Assembly: GCF_918797505.1 (NCBI RefSeq)
Contig: NC_092800.1
Span: 22,067,313 to 22,131,312, forward strand
Direction: 5' to 3'
Length of the DNA stretch: 64,000 nt
Origin: Bemisia tabaci
Lineage: Eukaryota > Arthropoda > Insecta > Hemiptera > Aleyrodidae
Part shown: piece after piece, positions 38,501 through 44,609 of the stretch
Layout of the letters: each line of letters begins with the position of its first letter
How positions within the stretch are numbered: position 1 is the first letter of the stretch
Notes under the pieces: model-generated
The model's database searches: none
What the model was told of the DNA's origin: nothing
The model's input: the letters and a program-made list of their open reading frames with translations, nothing else
Made by a program: the position numbers and the translations under genes

Positions 38501-40627
38501 TGGCGCTTTTTGCAAAATCTAGGGATTTTTTAAGTATATTTGAGCAAATCTGGGGATTTAGGGATTTTTAGCGAAATCTAGGCATTTTTTTTCTTCCCCG
38601 CTAGGGATTTAATATCGGAAGACTGGCTTCCAGTATCGTAGCGTTGATCGTCGCTGATGTCGAAATGGAACCTAATGCCGGACTTACTGTAACACCTCCA
38701 TTCCTCAATTCCGGTGAGGAATACGTCTCTACCCTTAACTCAATATAAATATACAAATTGATAAGTGAGTGCTTTAGTCTCCTGAAAACAGAATTGCGAA
38801 ACTTAAAATTGGAGAAAAATGATGAGTAAATGAAAAAATGGAACCAATTGATGGGATATGTCGCATGCCATTCTGACACAAAATATGGCGTCTATCGAAT
38901 CACCTTAACTAAATAAAATAACCAAATTTTCAACTCTCAAACTATCAACTATCAACTATCAAAATTCAAACTATCAAAATTTCCAACAATGACAAAAATG
39001 ATTGTAATATACCTATAATGTAATGAAATATACACGCTCTAATCATTTAATTTGTATTACCTTTATGTTATGTACCTACATGTTATACTATTTTTATAAT
39101 AAATTTTGCCAACATGCTTTTCAATTCAGTCTACAACATTTCATTCCGACGTGGCAATAATGATTTATAATGCCCCTAAACATTAAAATGAATTACAATA
39201 GTAATGCCGCATTATAATGTCGTATTATACATCGCAACGATTCATGTCCTACTGATTATTGATTATTGTAAGATGAATTCTGTTTTCTCTGATTGTATGT
39301 TTCATACGTGCGAAGCAAGTACGGGTCACTAGAAACGTGGTTCGTACGGGTGGCTGATGAAATTGATCTTCGAATACCTTTTGATGAGCTAGGGAAATGG
39401 AACCATCTGCATCTCATGGACAATAAATAGTTGCCGTAATTAAGGTCATCCCGTGATTAAGGTGCCGTGATTTAAGTCATAAATTCTTCATCTAATTCTT
39501 GATTCATCTCCAAAATGTCTGCTAAAGCTTTCATGCGCTTCTCCTTGTATGCATGAATGAGCAAATTGGGTATCGAACAAGCGGACACTTTTTGAAAATT
39601 TAGATGATTCTGGACAATATCGTACAGAAGTCCACGAGCTGCAGATAGAACCATTACCTCTAGCTCATCAAAAGTTATTCGAAGATCATTCAACAACCTC
39701 TTTGACAAGTTGCAAAAACTTTTCGTTAACAATAGTGTCACACGGTACTAGGAATATTTACTATTTAACGAACCTTGTATTTCCCTGACTCAGTCCTAAA
39801 TTATAGAAGTATGCGTTACTTTTCCAGCAATCCAAAAAAACAATTATACAAAAAACCAATACCTACACTTTCAGATATAAAAATGCAAATTTTTTGCAGC
39901 CTCGCTAAACGACTTATCAACCAGAGATTTTTTAGGAAGCGGACCTCCAAAGAGCTTTCAAAATTAAAAGTATACAACAAGTGATAATGCCATGTATTCG
40001 CCATATCAAAGCCCAATACACATTTATACACCGGCTACGTAAATCTGCTAAGTTACAAAACATGAATCGACAGTTGTCGGATTGTACATCAATGACAAAA
40101 TGTGTCTAGGCCCTCATTCTTGACTACAACTACTGCCCCCAGAGCCGCTCTCCGACGCCAATGCGTTGGAGCTTCCTGCTTGTTTTTCATATCCGACTTA
40201 AAGGACTTAAGGCATCTAAATATGACACAACTTTGAACTAAACTATGTTTGTATACTCGTCCTTGGATTAGGAGACAGTCATTTCTCATGAAATTGAACT
40301 TTTTATTTTCCCACAAACATCTCTATCTTGAAGAAGTTGTCCTCCTTCATTGAGGTCTTTCCCCGGAGTCAATCATGAGGAATAAATCACAAAAAAAAAA
40401 AAAAAAATAAATAGCAACTTACCTTCTGGGTTATTGTCTATTAACTCGAGTGCATTACCAATGAAAGGCAAAGATTTAGGCCCAGGAAAAGTTGCAGCAA
40501 GTTTCTCAAAATGATAGTTCTGCCATTTTAGACTACCCCAAATAAGACACACGCAAATAAAAATGATGCTGAACAGGACGTGGGTACTTTCATTCAGTCC
40601 AAGAGCATACCATTCAATAGTTAGCAT
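8166..40627 (-). CDS. Cytochrome P450 (CYP4-type, clan 4), gene B, complete
   Basis: Heme-thiolate monooxygenase, expected to be anchored in the endoplasmic reticulum; the substrate cannot be told from sequence. Twelve exons: 40423-40627, 36303-36409, 26447-26537, 25817-26005, 23639-23708, 22861-22987, 22721-22769, 19933-20078, 19050-19118, 10348-10516, 9621-9803 and 8166-8350. They sum to 1590 nt (529 aa plus TAA), all GT-AG and all in frame. Visible motifs: N-terminal anchor (about residues 17-31), hinge FPGPKSLPFIGN (47-58), C-helix WKRTR (138-142), I-helix AGSEST (328-333), K-helix ETLR (386-389), and heme loop FSGGARGCIG with Cys about 467. The length is normal for the family. The I-helix lacks the Glu of the classical CYP4 EGHDTT motif. 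The gene is stretched to 32 kb by transposons in introns 1, 2, 7, 9 and 11. Exons 7 and 8 correspond to a single exon in gene A. Confidence 0.92.
8433..9128. mobile_element. hAT-like MITE, copy 1 (gene B intron 11)
   Basis: Ends are CAGGGCCGGATT and AATCCGGCCCTG, flanked by the 8-bp pair CTCCTTCA (8425-8432) and CTCTTTCA (9129-9136), a target duplication with one mismatch. Eight-base duplications with CAGGG-type ends fit the hAT superfamily. The interior shares CATCAATAAAAACCAT, GCGCAATGCGTGAAGTAT, TCTCTTAACTCGACTAATTA and CGCCATGGGCC with the copies at 46785, 50628 and 54265. No transposase frame. Confidence 0.8.
10735..11440. repeat. 706-bp dispersed repeat, copy 1 (gene B intron 9)
   Basis: Almost base-for-base the same as 52928-53633 in gene A intron 3. 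I count roughly eight substitutions and no length change, starting at TTGTCATGGGAACGGAG and ending at GTATGCTATTTTTAC. It has open frames of 70-80 codons but no recognisable domain, poly(A) or terminal inverted repeats, so the class is unknown. Confidence 0.75.
11456..11544 (+). repeat. tRNA-like sequence, possible SINE head
   Basis: Contains an A-box-like TAGCCTAGTTGAC (11463) and a B-box-like GAGTTCGATACCC (11522). The ends can pair (CCATC with GATGG), as in a tRNA acceptor stem. The anticodon arm is not clean and the loop between the boxes is long, so a working tRNA is unlikely. A tRNA-derived SINE or tRNA pseudogene fits better. It begins a few bases after the 706-bp repeat. Confidence 0.4.
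12245..12497. mobile_element. MITE of the CGACGGTGAAAC family
   Basis: Inverted ends of about 30 bases (CGACGGTGAAACTACCAAAC on the left, GTTTGGTAGTTTCACCGTCG region on the right), with CGTATCTCGGTTTGCGACGT just inside. Very similar in length and sequence to 25250-25500. Both are in gene B introns. Fragments of the same ends occur near 3524, 6700-6810, 41480-41640, 44520-44590, 52857-52925 and 55095-55160. Confidence 0.75.
12498..13198. other. Gene B intron 9 sequence, no feature
   Basis: AT-rich intron DNA between the MITE and the R1-clade element. A stretch at about 12600-12800 begins CACTGGAAAAAAAATG and repeats CTTGG/CTTAA-type words, possibly a decayed transposon end. No exon or RNA gene is visible. 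Confidence 0.3.
13765..15255 (+). CDS. R1-clade retrotransposon ORF1 (Gag-like zinc-knuckle protein)
   Basis: 496-aa nucleic-acid-binding protein expected to coat element RNA in the ribonucleoprotein particle. The start ATG lies in a strong context (GCCATGG). The N-terminal 90 residues are Ser/Asn/Lys-rich and low complexity. The middle is charged with predicted helical stretches (about 105-200). A region around residues 255-395 would correspond to the RNA-binding fold of other ORF1 proteins, which I infer only from position. The C-terminus has C-x2-C-x4-H-x4-C (CGLCNQYGHPRRLC), C-x2-C-x3-H-x4-C (CRSCLGDHETSEC) and a third variant finger starting CAACH. It ends in the overlap ATGGCCAGTAA shared with the ORF2 start. 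No internal stop. Confidence 0.92.
   Translation: MVKNTVPRTSAAPSSRGRTKPNLSSMSSSVPSPPATRARINNLGKTGSTRNTSNSEASNSKTNSEASSQQDQPPDNRELGKNAKKVDHPNDFSSSSETFRDLRTKFFNSQKEYEDILKKATDNDALFKRETLVSLMENQFTVTNDVFKFCEDLIRKQNEASDASGEKLRVDFREFAAQITTSVNKLNVKLTSSLEKLSLSNNKDSSSRPSEADVIAGNFDPPMVKLPLGKSNTSRPKPKASLIEISAEAEGVNGLTVGKTFSEALKSRKLDTAIDKIIRKDDKILVMTRNSTEANKILDSLKDEKSLVLKPFLAFKPTIRVSYVDSEINDEDIPAVIFDNNEVFNKNPRISKEEFLANFHVVKVYQTKADSANGTKTVLICTSPKLRSIACAVSKLKIGIMNCGVTDHISPTRCGLCNQYGHPRRLCRNNPSCRSCLGDHETSECKKDPAVKPADPVCAACHGSGRKEINHQINDKNCPAWIEAVRVHKSKTDYGQ
15245..18226 (+). CDS. R1-clade retrotransposon ORF2 (endonuclease / reverse transcriptase)
   Basis: Protein of 993 aa that nicks target DNA and reverse transcribes the element RNA. 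The N-terminal APE-like endonuclease has TPEPCRG, AGDFNSRSQAWGDW (about residue 130) and GGHECVLLRL (about 210). The reverse transcriptase has KGKSPGPDDIPPE, FRPICMLSFLGKVFERM, QFGFRKGLST, DIKNAFNSI, GLPQGSILGPL and the catalytic FADD (about residues 646-649). A C-terminal zinc motif C-x2-C-x9-H-x4-C (CVFCSRVVVDDAQHTFFEC) is typical of R1-clade ORF2. I prefer the ATG at 15245, which overlaps the ORF1 stop by 11 nt, over the in-frame ATG at 15185. The overlap suggests termination-coupled reinitiation or a related translation mechanism. The frame is +1 to ORF1. No internal stop. Confidence 0.93.
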   Translation: MASKKFSDKDDYHLSILLCNVDHSGPFHDSAAIIAEDFKCSFLFTPEPCRGYIKSKPLYADNREDVAVVSTPHLVGGCSQWKRTDGFVSFVHGNIRYFCCYISPNCSSDEFDNYLLSLERAFKSSKEPLIVAGDFNSRSQAWGDWKDTPRGRKLRDWAISNDLFVQNDPNSANPTFVGARGNSYIDLFFVSSSLVDRVVECSNLAYGTTGGHECVLLRLKSPLQSSTPSNPKPAGGWWIKEENIKKFSYDTKKRVSSVLAHSLLTACTCLEIISNCCNRNFSKKTAFRFSPVPWWNKTTEAKRVDCISIRRRLTRCKDRESRKLIMEQLKTAQKDMKIEIWKAKRASWNDLIDQLEKDPWGKAYKIVTRKRKRPSSQDKSKPSREEILDAFKDLFPVHPPITWSPMPIEEDSVPLFTVEELIQAASRLKKGKSPGPDDIPPEIAKAFILTNKEECLDMFNDYLINGVFPQEWKVAKLVLIPKDQKGSSNKKKFRPICMLSFLGKVFERMLHQRISQEVTLSDSQFGFRKGLSTNDAIERVKTKIKEFRFMNPKKPIAFISLDIKNAFNSISWADLINSLKEKGVSNYLINIMQNYLTDRYVVIEDLTLEVFSGLPQGSILGPLCWNVAYDKVVDLITEPASLKTAFADDLGVIVSGNNTWDLKKVSGEVTKQIGDVLREKDLTLEPVKSEALIFGNLYKISSVLVDDVRIRSSELLKYLGVWLSRENLSFDSHIELACEKVEKIIRSLSCLMPLSKGPSFLKKKLIFTSVLSALLYGLPVWYHDATKIRNIKLIQKTLRPIKLRLCSAYRTVSERCLEAISGFPPIQLTMEERMRRYGKQENFSDIKQDILHQWCDLWLSSPPSEDAWFKRLVPDFEEWIFRDNRMETDFFLTQLLSGHGSFRYYLFRFKLVQNPNCVFCSRVVVDDAQHTFFECDRFLRMRLEIEADLNVVFNVGNFQQIIIKNLTNWIRIKRYVKDIINIKTLAFNAMDSS
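18533..19049. other. Gene B intron 9 sequence, no feature
   Basis: Begins with the 3' target-site duplication of the R1-clade element, then AT-rich intron DNA up to exon 9 at 19050. Nothing else recognisable. Confidence 0.4.
20284..22302. mobile_element. 2.0-kb hairpin-ended repeat, copy 1 (gene B intron 7)
   Basis: Shares near-identical sequence and both ends with 36967-40185. The left end is TATTAGCGGCTCTGG, the right end GCTTCCTGCTTGTTT. The left edge folds into an imperfect hairpin (AGCGGCTCTGGTGC with GCACTAGAGCTGCT). CCAGAGCCGCT, the inverse of AGCGGCTCTGG, lies near the right end just before a second hairpin, CTCCGACGCCAATGCGTTGGAG minus its outermost bases. A 5' terminal repeat, a 3' subterminal inverted repeat and a 3' hairpin resemble non-autonomous Helentron elements; that is inference. 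An 89-codon minus frame (21617-21886) is identical in both copies but has no known motif. This copy lacks about 1.2 kb present in copy 2. Confidence 0.65.
22303..22720. other. Remainder of gene B intron 7
   Basis: AT-rich intron DNA between the hairpin-ended repeat and exon 7. No feature recognised. Confidence 0.4.
23251..23510. mobile_element. MITE with ACTGCCGTACTAAGGAAGAA ends
   Basis: Left terminus ACTGCCGTACTAAGGAAGAA plus CGCCGTA returns inverted at the right as TACGGCGTTCTTCCTTAG plus CAAGGCAGT, about 27 bases. The interior is AT-rich with no frame. A diverged relative at about 43800-44045 ends GGCGTTTTTCTTCGGCGCGG. It lies in gene B intron 5. Confidence 0.7.
23934..24821. mobile_element. 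Foldback element of CAGCCGGCTGTA-type repeats, with internal insertion
   Basis: Outer ends GTTCCAAAACACCATAG and CTATGGTATTTTGAAAC are inverted copies. Inside, the phrase ACACAATTTCTTAYAGCCTTTTATA followed by ACAGCCAGGCGATAAAGTGTA occurs twice, near 23996 and 24599. The segment between appears inserted or duplicated and contains the strong palindrome at 24297-24382. No coding frame. It lies in gene B intron 4. Confidence 0.5.
24297..24382. repeat. 86-bp near-perfect palindrome
   Basis: GCATTGGCGCCTACAAACC pairs with its inverse GGTTTGCAGGCGCCAGTGC through nearly the whole length, with a tiny centre at GCGTTGCGCAATGC. The core GCGCAATGCGTGAAGTAT also occurs inside all the CAGGGCCGGATT MITEs here, so this may derive from that family. 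Confidence 0.7.
25023..25156. mobile_element. Hairpin MITE (AAAATAGGGTAGTCGACAC)
   Basis: The first about 60 bases starting AAAAATAGGGTAGTCGAC return inverted (GTCGACTACCCTATTTTT), also sharing CCAGCGGCTA and ATGCGC. A short loop separates the arms. It lies in gene B intron 4 with no coding capacity. Confidence 0.65.
25250..25500. mobile_element. MITE of the CGACGGTGAAAC family
   Basis: Best-preserved copy: left CGACGGTGAAACTACCAAAC, right exact inverse ending TTTCACCGTCG, 251 bp. The interior matches 12245-12497 almost throughout (CTTCCTGTCATACTTTATTT, AAATGAAAARCTACTTAACG). It lies in gene B intron 4. Confidence 0.75.
26620..27130 (+). repeat. Three tandem copies of a 165-190-bp unit at the Helitron 5' end
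   Basis: Each unit carries TTAACTTTGAGAGAACCACC, GGACCGATT and then GTAGATTTGCAGGCTGT before a TTTCGATTTTCTCAAATTTT tail. The TTAACTTTGAG word starts at about 26639, 26808 and 27000. Copies differ at several positions, so the triplication is not recent. Confidence 0.75.
27379..29050 (+). pseudogene. Helitron PIF1-like helicase, broken
   Basis: Remains of the C-terminal DNA helicase of a Rep-helicase that unwinds the element during rolling-circle transposition. Segments are scattered over three frames. A pre-helicase block (FAIESTLRLHGFSISSFDLP, about 27565-27625) comes first. Walker A (IFIDGPGGSGKTF, about 27782-27820) is followed directly by a stop in KTFV*. The 27900-28247 segment continues the domain with degraded motifs. 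A block with APKNKHCNEIN and LNLSGLPPHK is at 28342-28635, then LRNLN and NGTRLIV near 28665-28720. The final motif TIIKAKGQTLKRVGIYLP plus HGQLYVALSRATS is at 28870-28980. Frameshifts and stops separate these, and the Rep domain is missing. Matches the usual order of motifs, so identity is secure although the gene is dead. Confidence 0.85.
29175..32135. other. Helitron interior without coding signal
   Basis: About 3 kb between the helicase remains and the foldback MITE. Short open frames (30409-30669, 31191-31391) have no recognisable domain or splice sites. The only structure I see is the diverged tandem duplication near 30.0-30.4 kb. Confidence 0.4.
29990..30375. repeat. Diverged tandem duplication (~190 bp)
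   Basis: The words TTGTGAATA, TTAGATCCTAACTA versus GTAGATGCTAACTA, TATTATTACGYC, CCGATAYACC and TCAAGTGAT occur in the same order twice, about 180-190 bases apart, with many differences. An old duplication inside the Helitron. Confidence 0.55.
32136..32430. mobile_element. Foldback MITE inside the Helitron
   Basis: The left arm (CAGCCTGATTGTCGAAATTG, then GGTAGACATAGATGACATAG) returns inverted with differences (CTGTGTCTACC, then CAACAATCAGGCTG). The arms are about 130 bases long with a short centre. No frame. Confidence 0.6.
33311..35107. repeat. Near-perfect 717-bp inverted repeat with 362-bp spacer
   Basis: The arm at 33311-34027 is the reverse complement of 34390-35107. By eye there is one single-base length difference (near 33513 and 34907) and one substitution (near 33481 and 34939). 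The outer edge is AAACTACAAAAACCCTC, the inner edge CCGGCTCGATGC. The spacer 34028-34389 includes an A-run (34059-34081). It ends 91 bases before the Helitron 3' terminus. A transcript would form a very long duplex. Confidence 0.9.
35199..36302. other. Gene B intron 2 sequence right of the Helitron
   Basis: AT-rich intron DNA with a 43-base T run at 35458-35500, which could be the poly(A) tail of a minus-strand retroelement. A small repeat of CCCTTAGG words is at 35840-35885. No exon besides exon 2 at 36303. Confidence 0.4.
35458..35500 (-). repeat. Homopolymer T run (43 nt)
   Basis: An uninterrupted run of T. On the minus strand it is a poly(A), possibly marking the 3' end of a short retroposed sequence that would lie to its right, but no head or target duplication was recognised. 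Confidence 0.6.
36967..40185. mobile_element. 3.2-kb hairpin-ended repeat, copy 2 (gene B intron 1)
   Basis: Ends identical to copy 1 (20284-22302). The first 590 bp (to about 37553) and the last 1.2 kb (from about 38990) match copy 1 with only scattered changes. The middle 37554-38988 replaces 262 bp in copy 1. The middle contains clusters of TAGGGATTT words (38100-38165 and 38518-38610) and a half MITE at 38755-38915. Whether copy 1 lost, or copy 2 gained, this middle is not decided. The minus-strand 89-codon frame at 39472-39741 equals that in copy 1. Confidence 0.65.
38755..38915. mobile_element. Half copy of the TTAAGGTGA foldback MITE
   Basis: Matches the right arm of the element at 57641-58083, with words GTGAGTG, TTTAGTCTCCT, AAAATTGGAGAAAAATGA, GAACCAATTGATG and the end AATCACCTTAA. 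The left arm is absent. Confidence 0.65.
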
Positions 40628-40767
40628 CTATTCGATCACAAATAACAAATGATCAAATCAGCAGAATAAAGGGTGAAAATGTACAAGAAAATGTACAATT
40701 GACGTCCAGAACCTTCATTGGCAGAAAAACATATTGCAGCTCAGGTATCACAGCTAAATATAACCTA

Positions 40768-41005
40768 CACCGAAGAAAAAGATGCTTTGATAACATCCCA
40801 GATGTAACGGTTGTTAAAAAAATGTGCGACAACTCTTGAATGTTGCTATGAACACTCTGGCAGTTAACGTAGCATGATAGGATGTAAAAGTAACATCCTA
40901 GGATGTAACTCTAACAGCCAGAGTCGCAATGACAACATTCAAGAGTCTTCGCACATTTTTTTAACATCCAGGATGCCGCTACAACACCTCTTTTTTTTTT
41001 CGGTG
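40768..41005. mobile_element. Foldback MITE with CACCGAA ends
   Basis: Starts CACCGAAGAAAAAGATG and ends CTCTTTTTTTTTTCGGTG. Arms share AATGTGCGA.AACTCTTGAATGTTG inverted (right: ACAACATTCAAGAGTCTTCG) and GGATGTTA words. 238 bp, no frame. It lies just upstream of the gene B start codon and so could influence its promoter. Confidence 0.7.
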
Positions 41006-42789
41006 ATATGCTTCTGTGAAACTCTCAGATGCCCGAGAGAGGTCCAATTGACCCGAGGCTTGCTAGAAACACTTGCGTATGAGGCCATGTGGGGCGGATA
41101 CTTACGAGCTAACGATGTAGGTCTACAAATACATCGTGAAATAGCAGACATCAAATTGAGAATAAAAAAAGGTCAAATGTCAACACAGCCGGAGATAGGA
41201 ATGATGTAATCGGACCTCTTTTTAAACTTTTCTCCCAAATCGGACCTGCACCTCAATGGCAGTATAGAGAAGAGCATTGCGAAATGCCATCGCGCCTTCA
41301 ATTTTGCAAATGCATCACGGGCATCCATCAAGCACGAATAGATGCAGCTCTGCGCAGTTCTCAACGCACGTTGTGTCTCTTTTTGAAAATTGAGAAAAGT
41401 AAGGCTAAATTTGCTCAAAATATGCTATGGTATGTCCTAATCAATACCTAATCATCTTGACCAAAAAAAAAAAAAAAAAAAAAAAAAACTTTTATTCTCA
41501 GCATGATGAATATTCTGTGAAAATGTCAAGCCACGGTGTTGGTTGGGTCTCCTTTTAAAATATAAAGTAAGAACGGAGATTTTGAAACACTGTAACCGAG
41601 GTTTACGCATTTTTGCGGGTTCATCTTCGATATGAAGTTTTGAATTTTATATTACCTAAACATCAACACTACGGTGTTTTGAGTTTAAGTCAAAAAGCTG
41701 AATTATCTTAGTTGAAATATTGAAGTCCGACTAAATTATGATAATTTCAGATTAAAAAGTATTCAAATGATCATAATTTCTTTGGTTCACATGCGTACCT
41801 TTTTCCAGACGAAGAAACATTCAAACGATTTAAAAAAAGATGATAAATACACTGATAAGATATCTCTAAAAAATCAATAGGTTCCCACTACGAAGTTTGA
41901 CTTTGTAAGGGGTAACCCAACAATCACATACCAATGTTCCTCACTATATTGTTACTGGACTGCGTCATTGGACCGAACACTCGAACCTATCACTGGAATA
42001 TTTACCACAGTGAGAAATGAGACCTGTTACTGAGCAAATCTCGAATCTGAAGTGGGCTTGTAAAAGCATAAAATTGAATGAAAACCATCAACTAGACCTT
42101 GAAGAGTTTTGATGAGCATTTCAACCAGATAGCCGAGGAACCTTGGATCGTTAATGTAAAAGTTGTCTTACAGAACGCGTTTTCTCGCACATTTGCCCTC
42201 TTTCCGTGTAGAGGTAAGATCTTTCAGTTGAAAAGTTTCACTTTCATTCCTAAAATTATGCTAATCTTACCAAGTTTTATTTTCCTCTCTCATATTTAGC
42301 TCACAATCAGTCTCCACGGTCGTGTCGTTAAACGTTCTTGCACGTGAAGGGGTTCTTGCCAATAATGAAGGGGTAAGAGCCAGAAAAGCGTGATTTCATC
42401 GCAGATTTCAAAGCGTCCCTTGACAAAGGTAAGTGCAACGTAGGTATGCTCTTGCCAATCTCTTCGACCGAAACACAGCTTCTCGTTACCACCACCAGAG
42501 CCGTGACGTGAGATTCGAATTTCAACAACTTCTCAGCAGTCTTCCGAAAACAAGTATGACCGTCTGCTGAAATGAACAAATTCAGAGCAAGTAAAATTTG
42601 CGAAGAACTAAAATTCATTTAATATTCGAAAAGGGTTGTTTGTTCATTTGTATCAACAGCAGAAGGTGATATTGGTTTTCTGCCAAGACTGCAAAGTTGT
42701 TGAAATTCAAATCTCCCGCCACGGCTTTTGTTGCAGGAACGAAAATCTGCGTTTCGGGCAAAAGAAGCGGCAAAAGCATTCCTGCGTTT

Positions 42790-42845
42790 CATTTATCTTG
42801 TCACCTGACAACTTGTTTTCAAGTTGTCAGGTGACAAGATAAATG
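42790..42845. repeat. Perfect 25-bp inverted repeat with 6-nt loop
   Basis: CATTTATCTTGTCACCTGAC plus AACTT is followed by GTTTTC and then the exact inverse. The inner part (ACTTGTTTTCAAGT) is repeated once more at about 42849-42866. Confidence 0.85.
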
Positions 42846-43069
42846 AACAACTTGTTTTCAAGTTGTATGAATGACTTGAAGCAGGTGGAAATTGAACGGT
42901 AATATATTGTATCAACTGGCATATTGTTGTATTCAAGGGTCTAAGCGATGACTTTTCAATTCATTATTTTAGAAGTCATCTAATCCTCCGCCCTATCAAC
43001 TATCAGGCCTGCCAAAAAGTGCCGCAACTATCACAGCCACCGATTCCAACAAAAAAATCGTGAAGAGCG

Positions 43070-43477
43070 TTCCGAAGTACATACGTGTACCACTCCGTCG
43101 AGGAGTACAGCCCCGATCTCTCTCCGGTCCCTGTGCCGGCACCCCCGAAACAGGGACTCTTCAAGCCGGCGTTCGGGCCGGACTACCCGACCAGGTTCAC
43201 GCCGTATCCTTTCGAGAAGCCCGCGCATGAGTTCCCGGAGTCGCCGCCCGGGTTCCACGGGAACACCAATTCCTTGGATGGTCATTTCCCGAGCACGGTA
43301 TCCACCCAGGTAATGACCCCTTCGATAAGGCCTTTCACTTTTGTGCCCAGGAAGAATGCGTTCTCTAGGCCGAGGGTTATCGGGGCGAGATTCCCGTTCA
43401 GTCCGCCGCATGATGAGACGATGAGTGGTTTGAGGGACTTGGGGGAGTCAACATCCCATCTGCGGGCCGATAATTGA
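43070..43477 (+). pseudogene. GC-rich proline-rich coding fragment, unknown protein
   Basis: An open frame of about 130 codons with strong G/C third positions, unlike the AT-rich surroundings. It reads VYHSVEEYSPDLSPVPVP, then PKQGLFKPAFGPDYP, then repeated Pro/Phe-rich stretches to SHLRADN and a TGA. The same style of codon use continues upstream in another frame (SNKKIVKSVPKYI, about 43044-43081), so a frameshift near 43080 is likely. The stop is supplied by a MITE terminus (43473-43723), so the true C-terminus is lost. The composition resembles secreted or structural proline-rich insect proteins, but I do not recognise a family. It may be a last exon, a captured fragment or a pseudogene. 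An Arg-rich frame on the other strand (43031-43411) is a shadow. Confidence 0.45.
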
Positions 43478-43723
43478 AACTGATAGACAAAGCTATAGAT
43501 AAAAACGACAATAGGGATTTGGAGGGATCCTATTGGTGGAAGCGAGTGGTGGCAATGGACGTAAGAGGTAGTTAATGGACTACCTAACTGCAACCCACCA
43601 AAGACCCGACAGTTAGTCCATCATTTTCTTCCTTAGTCAATAAGAACCAACCATGTCAACCAATAGGATTGCTCTATACTCCCTATGTCTTCTTTGTCTA
43701 TCGCTTTGTTTATCAGTTTCAAT
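43473..43723. mobile_element. Foldback MITE with ATTGAAACTGATA ends
   Basis: Left ATTGAAACTGATAGACAAAG and right CTTTGTTTATCAGTTTCAAT are inverted copies. The arms also share CCTATTGGT-type words. 251 bp. Flanks GGCCGATA and GATCGG suggest insertion into a GAT-containing site, but the target duplication is unclear. Confidence 0.7.
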
Positions 43724-43799
43724 GATCGGCCAGCCGGTCAGTACCTGTGTTTGTGTTTGACAGCAATTTTCATTGTGCTGCACTGTTGTGGTAAGGAAA

Positions 43800-44045
43800 A
43801 ACACCGTTTGTGTATTCCAGAGTTGCAAAATTTTCCTCTATTACCTAAAACGATTATTTTGGAGGAATGTTATGCAAATTTCCCTTGATATTGTCAGATA
43901 TTTCAGATTAAAATGCGAGCAAAATCTTCTGTAAAATCGGAAGAAAAATATTCAGGATTTTCTAAGTAAACTCGTGTTCCATCAAAAGAATTGTGGCAAC
44001 GATCGAAGGCTCATGCGGCGTTTTTCTTCGGCGCGGCGGTGTCGT
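43800..44045. mobile_element. Diverged relative of the 23251-23510 MITE
   Basis: Shares TTTCAGATTAAA, AAATCTTCTGTAAAATC-like and CGAAGGCTCATRCGGCGTT with 23251-23510. The left terminus is not clear. Confidence 0.4.
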
Positions 44046-44609
44046 TCGTTTATCTTAGCGTCATCGTTAATTCGACAAAAAAACTGTTTTTCTCATCTAT
44101 AATTTCATGGATTCACTCTTATTCACATCATCGATCCATTACATAATATGCTTCACTCTCGCAAAAGGAGAGCAGCTCAGAGGAAAAAAAATGTCTCAGC
44201 TAAACTTGGACGAACCAGACGGACAGTAGACACGATATTGCCCTTGACCTTCTCTGAAACCAAGAATGACTTAATGAGGCTGTGAATTCTAAGAAAGTCC
44301 ATTGACTTAATTGATAGTAGACTAATATCTTGAAGTTTTCGACCCTTTAATACGACGATAGGGCCTTGAGTCAATGACACACTGACCAATTTCCACCCGC
44401 ATGTCATTAACCACTGGTTTCTCTCTACTAGTGACATACTAAGCGATATGCACAATTCATGTATGTCTTTGTTTATGTCTTGTTATACACGGTATTGTCT
44501 GCAAATTTTCATAGAAAAGATTTTCTGCAGAGATTTGGAAACGCTACAAACGAGATCCACGATTTTTCAGTTTCACCCTCAATGTTAGGGTTTGATTTTC
44601 TTTCAATTA

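Noticed and set aside
8166..40627. Possibility that gene B is two genes split by the R1-clade element
   Set aside because: Exons on both sides of the 8.5-kb intron join in phase, have exactly the lengths seen in gene A, and together make one full P450.
40874..41209. 111-codon frame running out of a MITE
   Set aside because: Its first third is MITE sequence and the rest shows no family motif, splice context or codon bias.
43031..43411. Arg-rich 126-codon frame on the minus strand
   Set aside because: It is the complement of the GC-rich proline-rich frame; its composition is what antisense of Pro/Phe/Gly codons gives.
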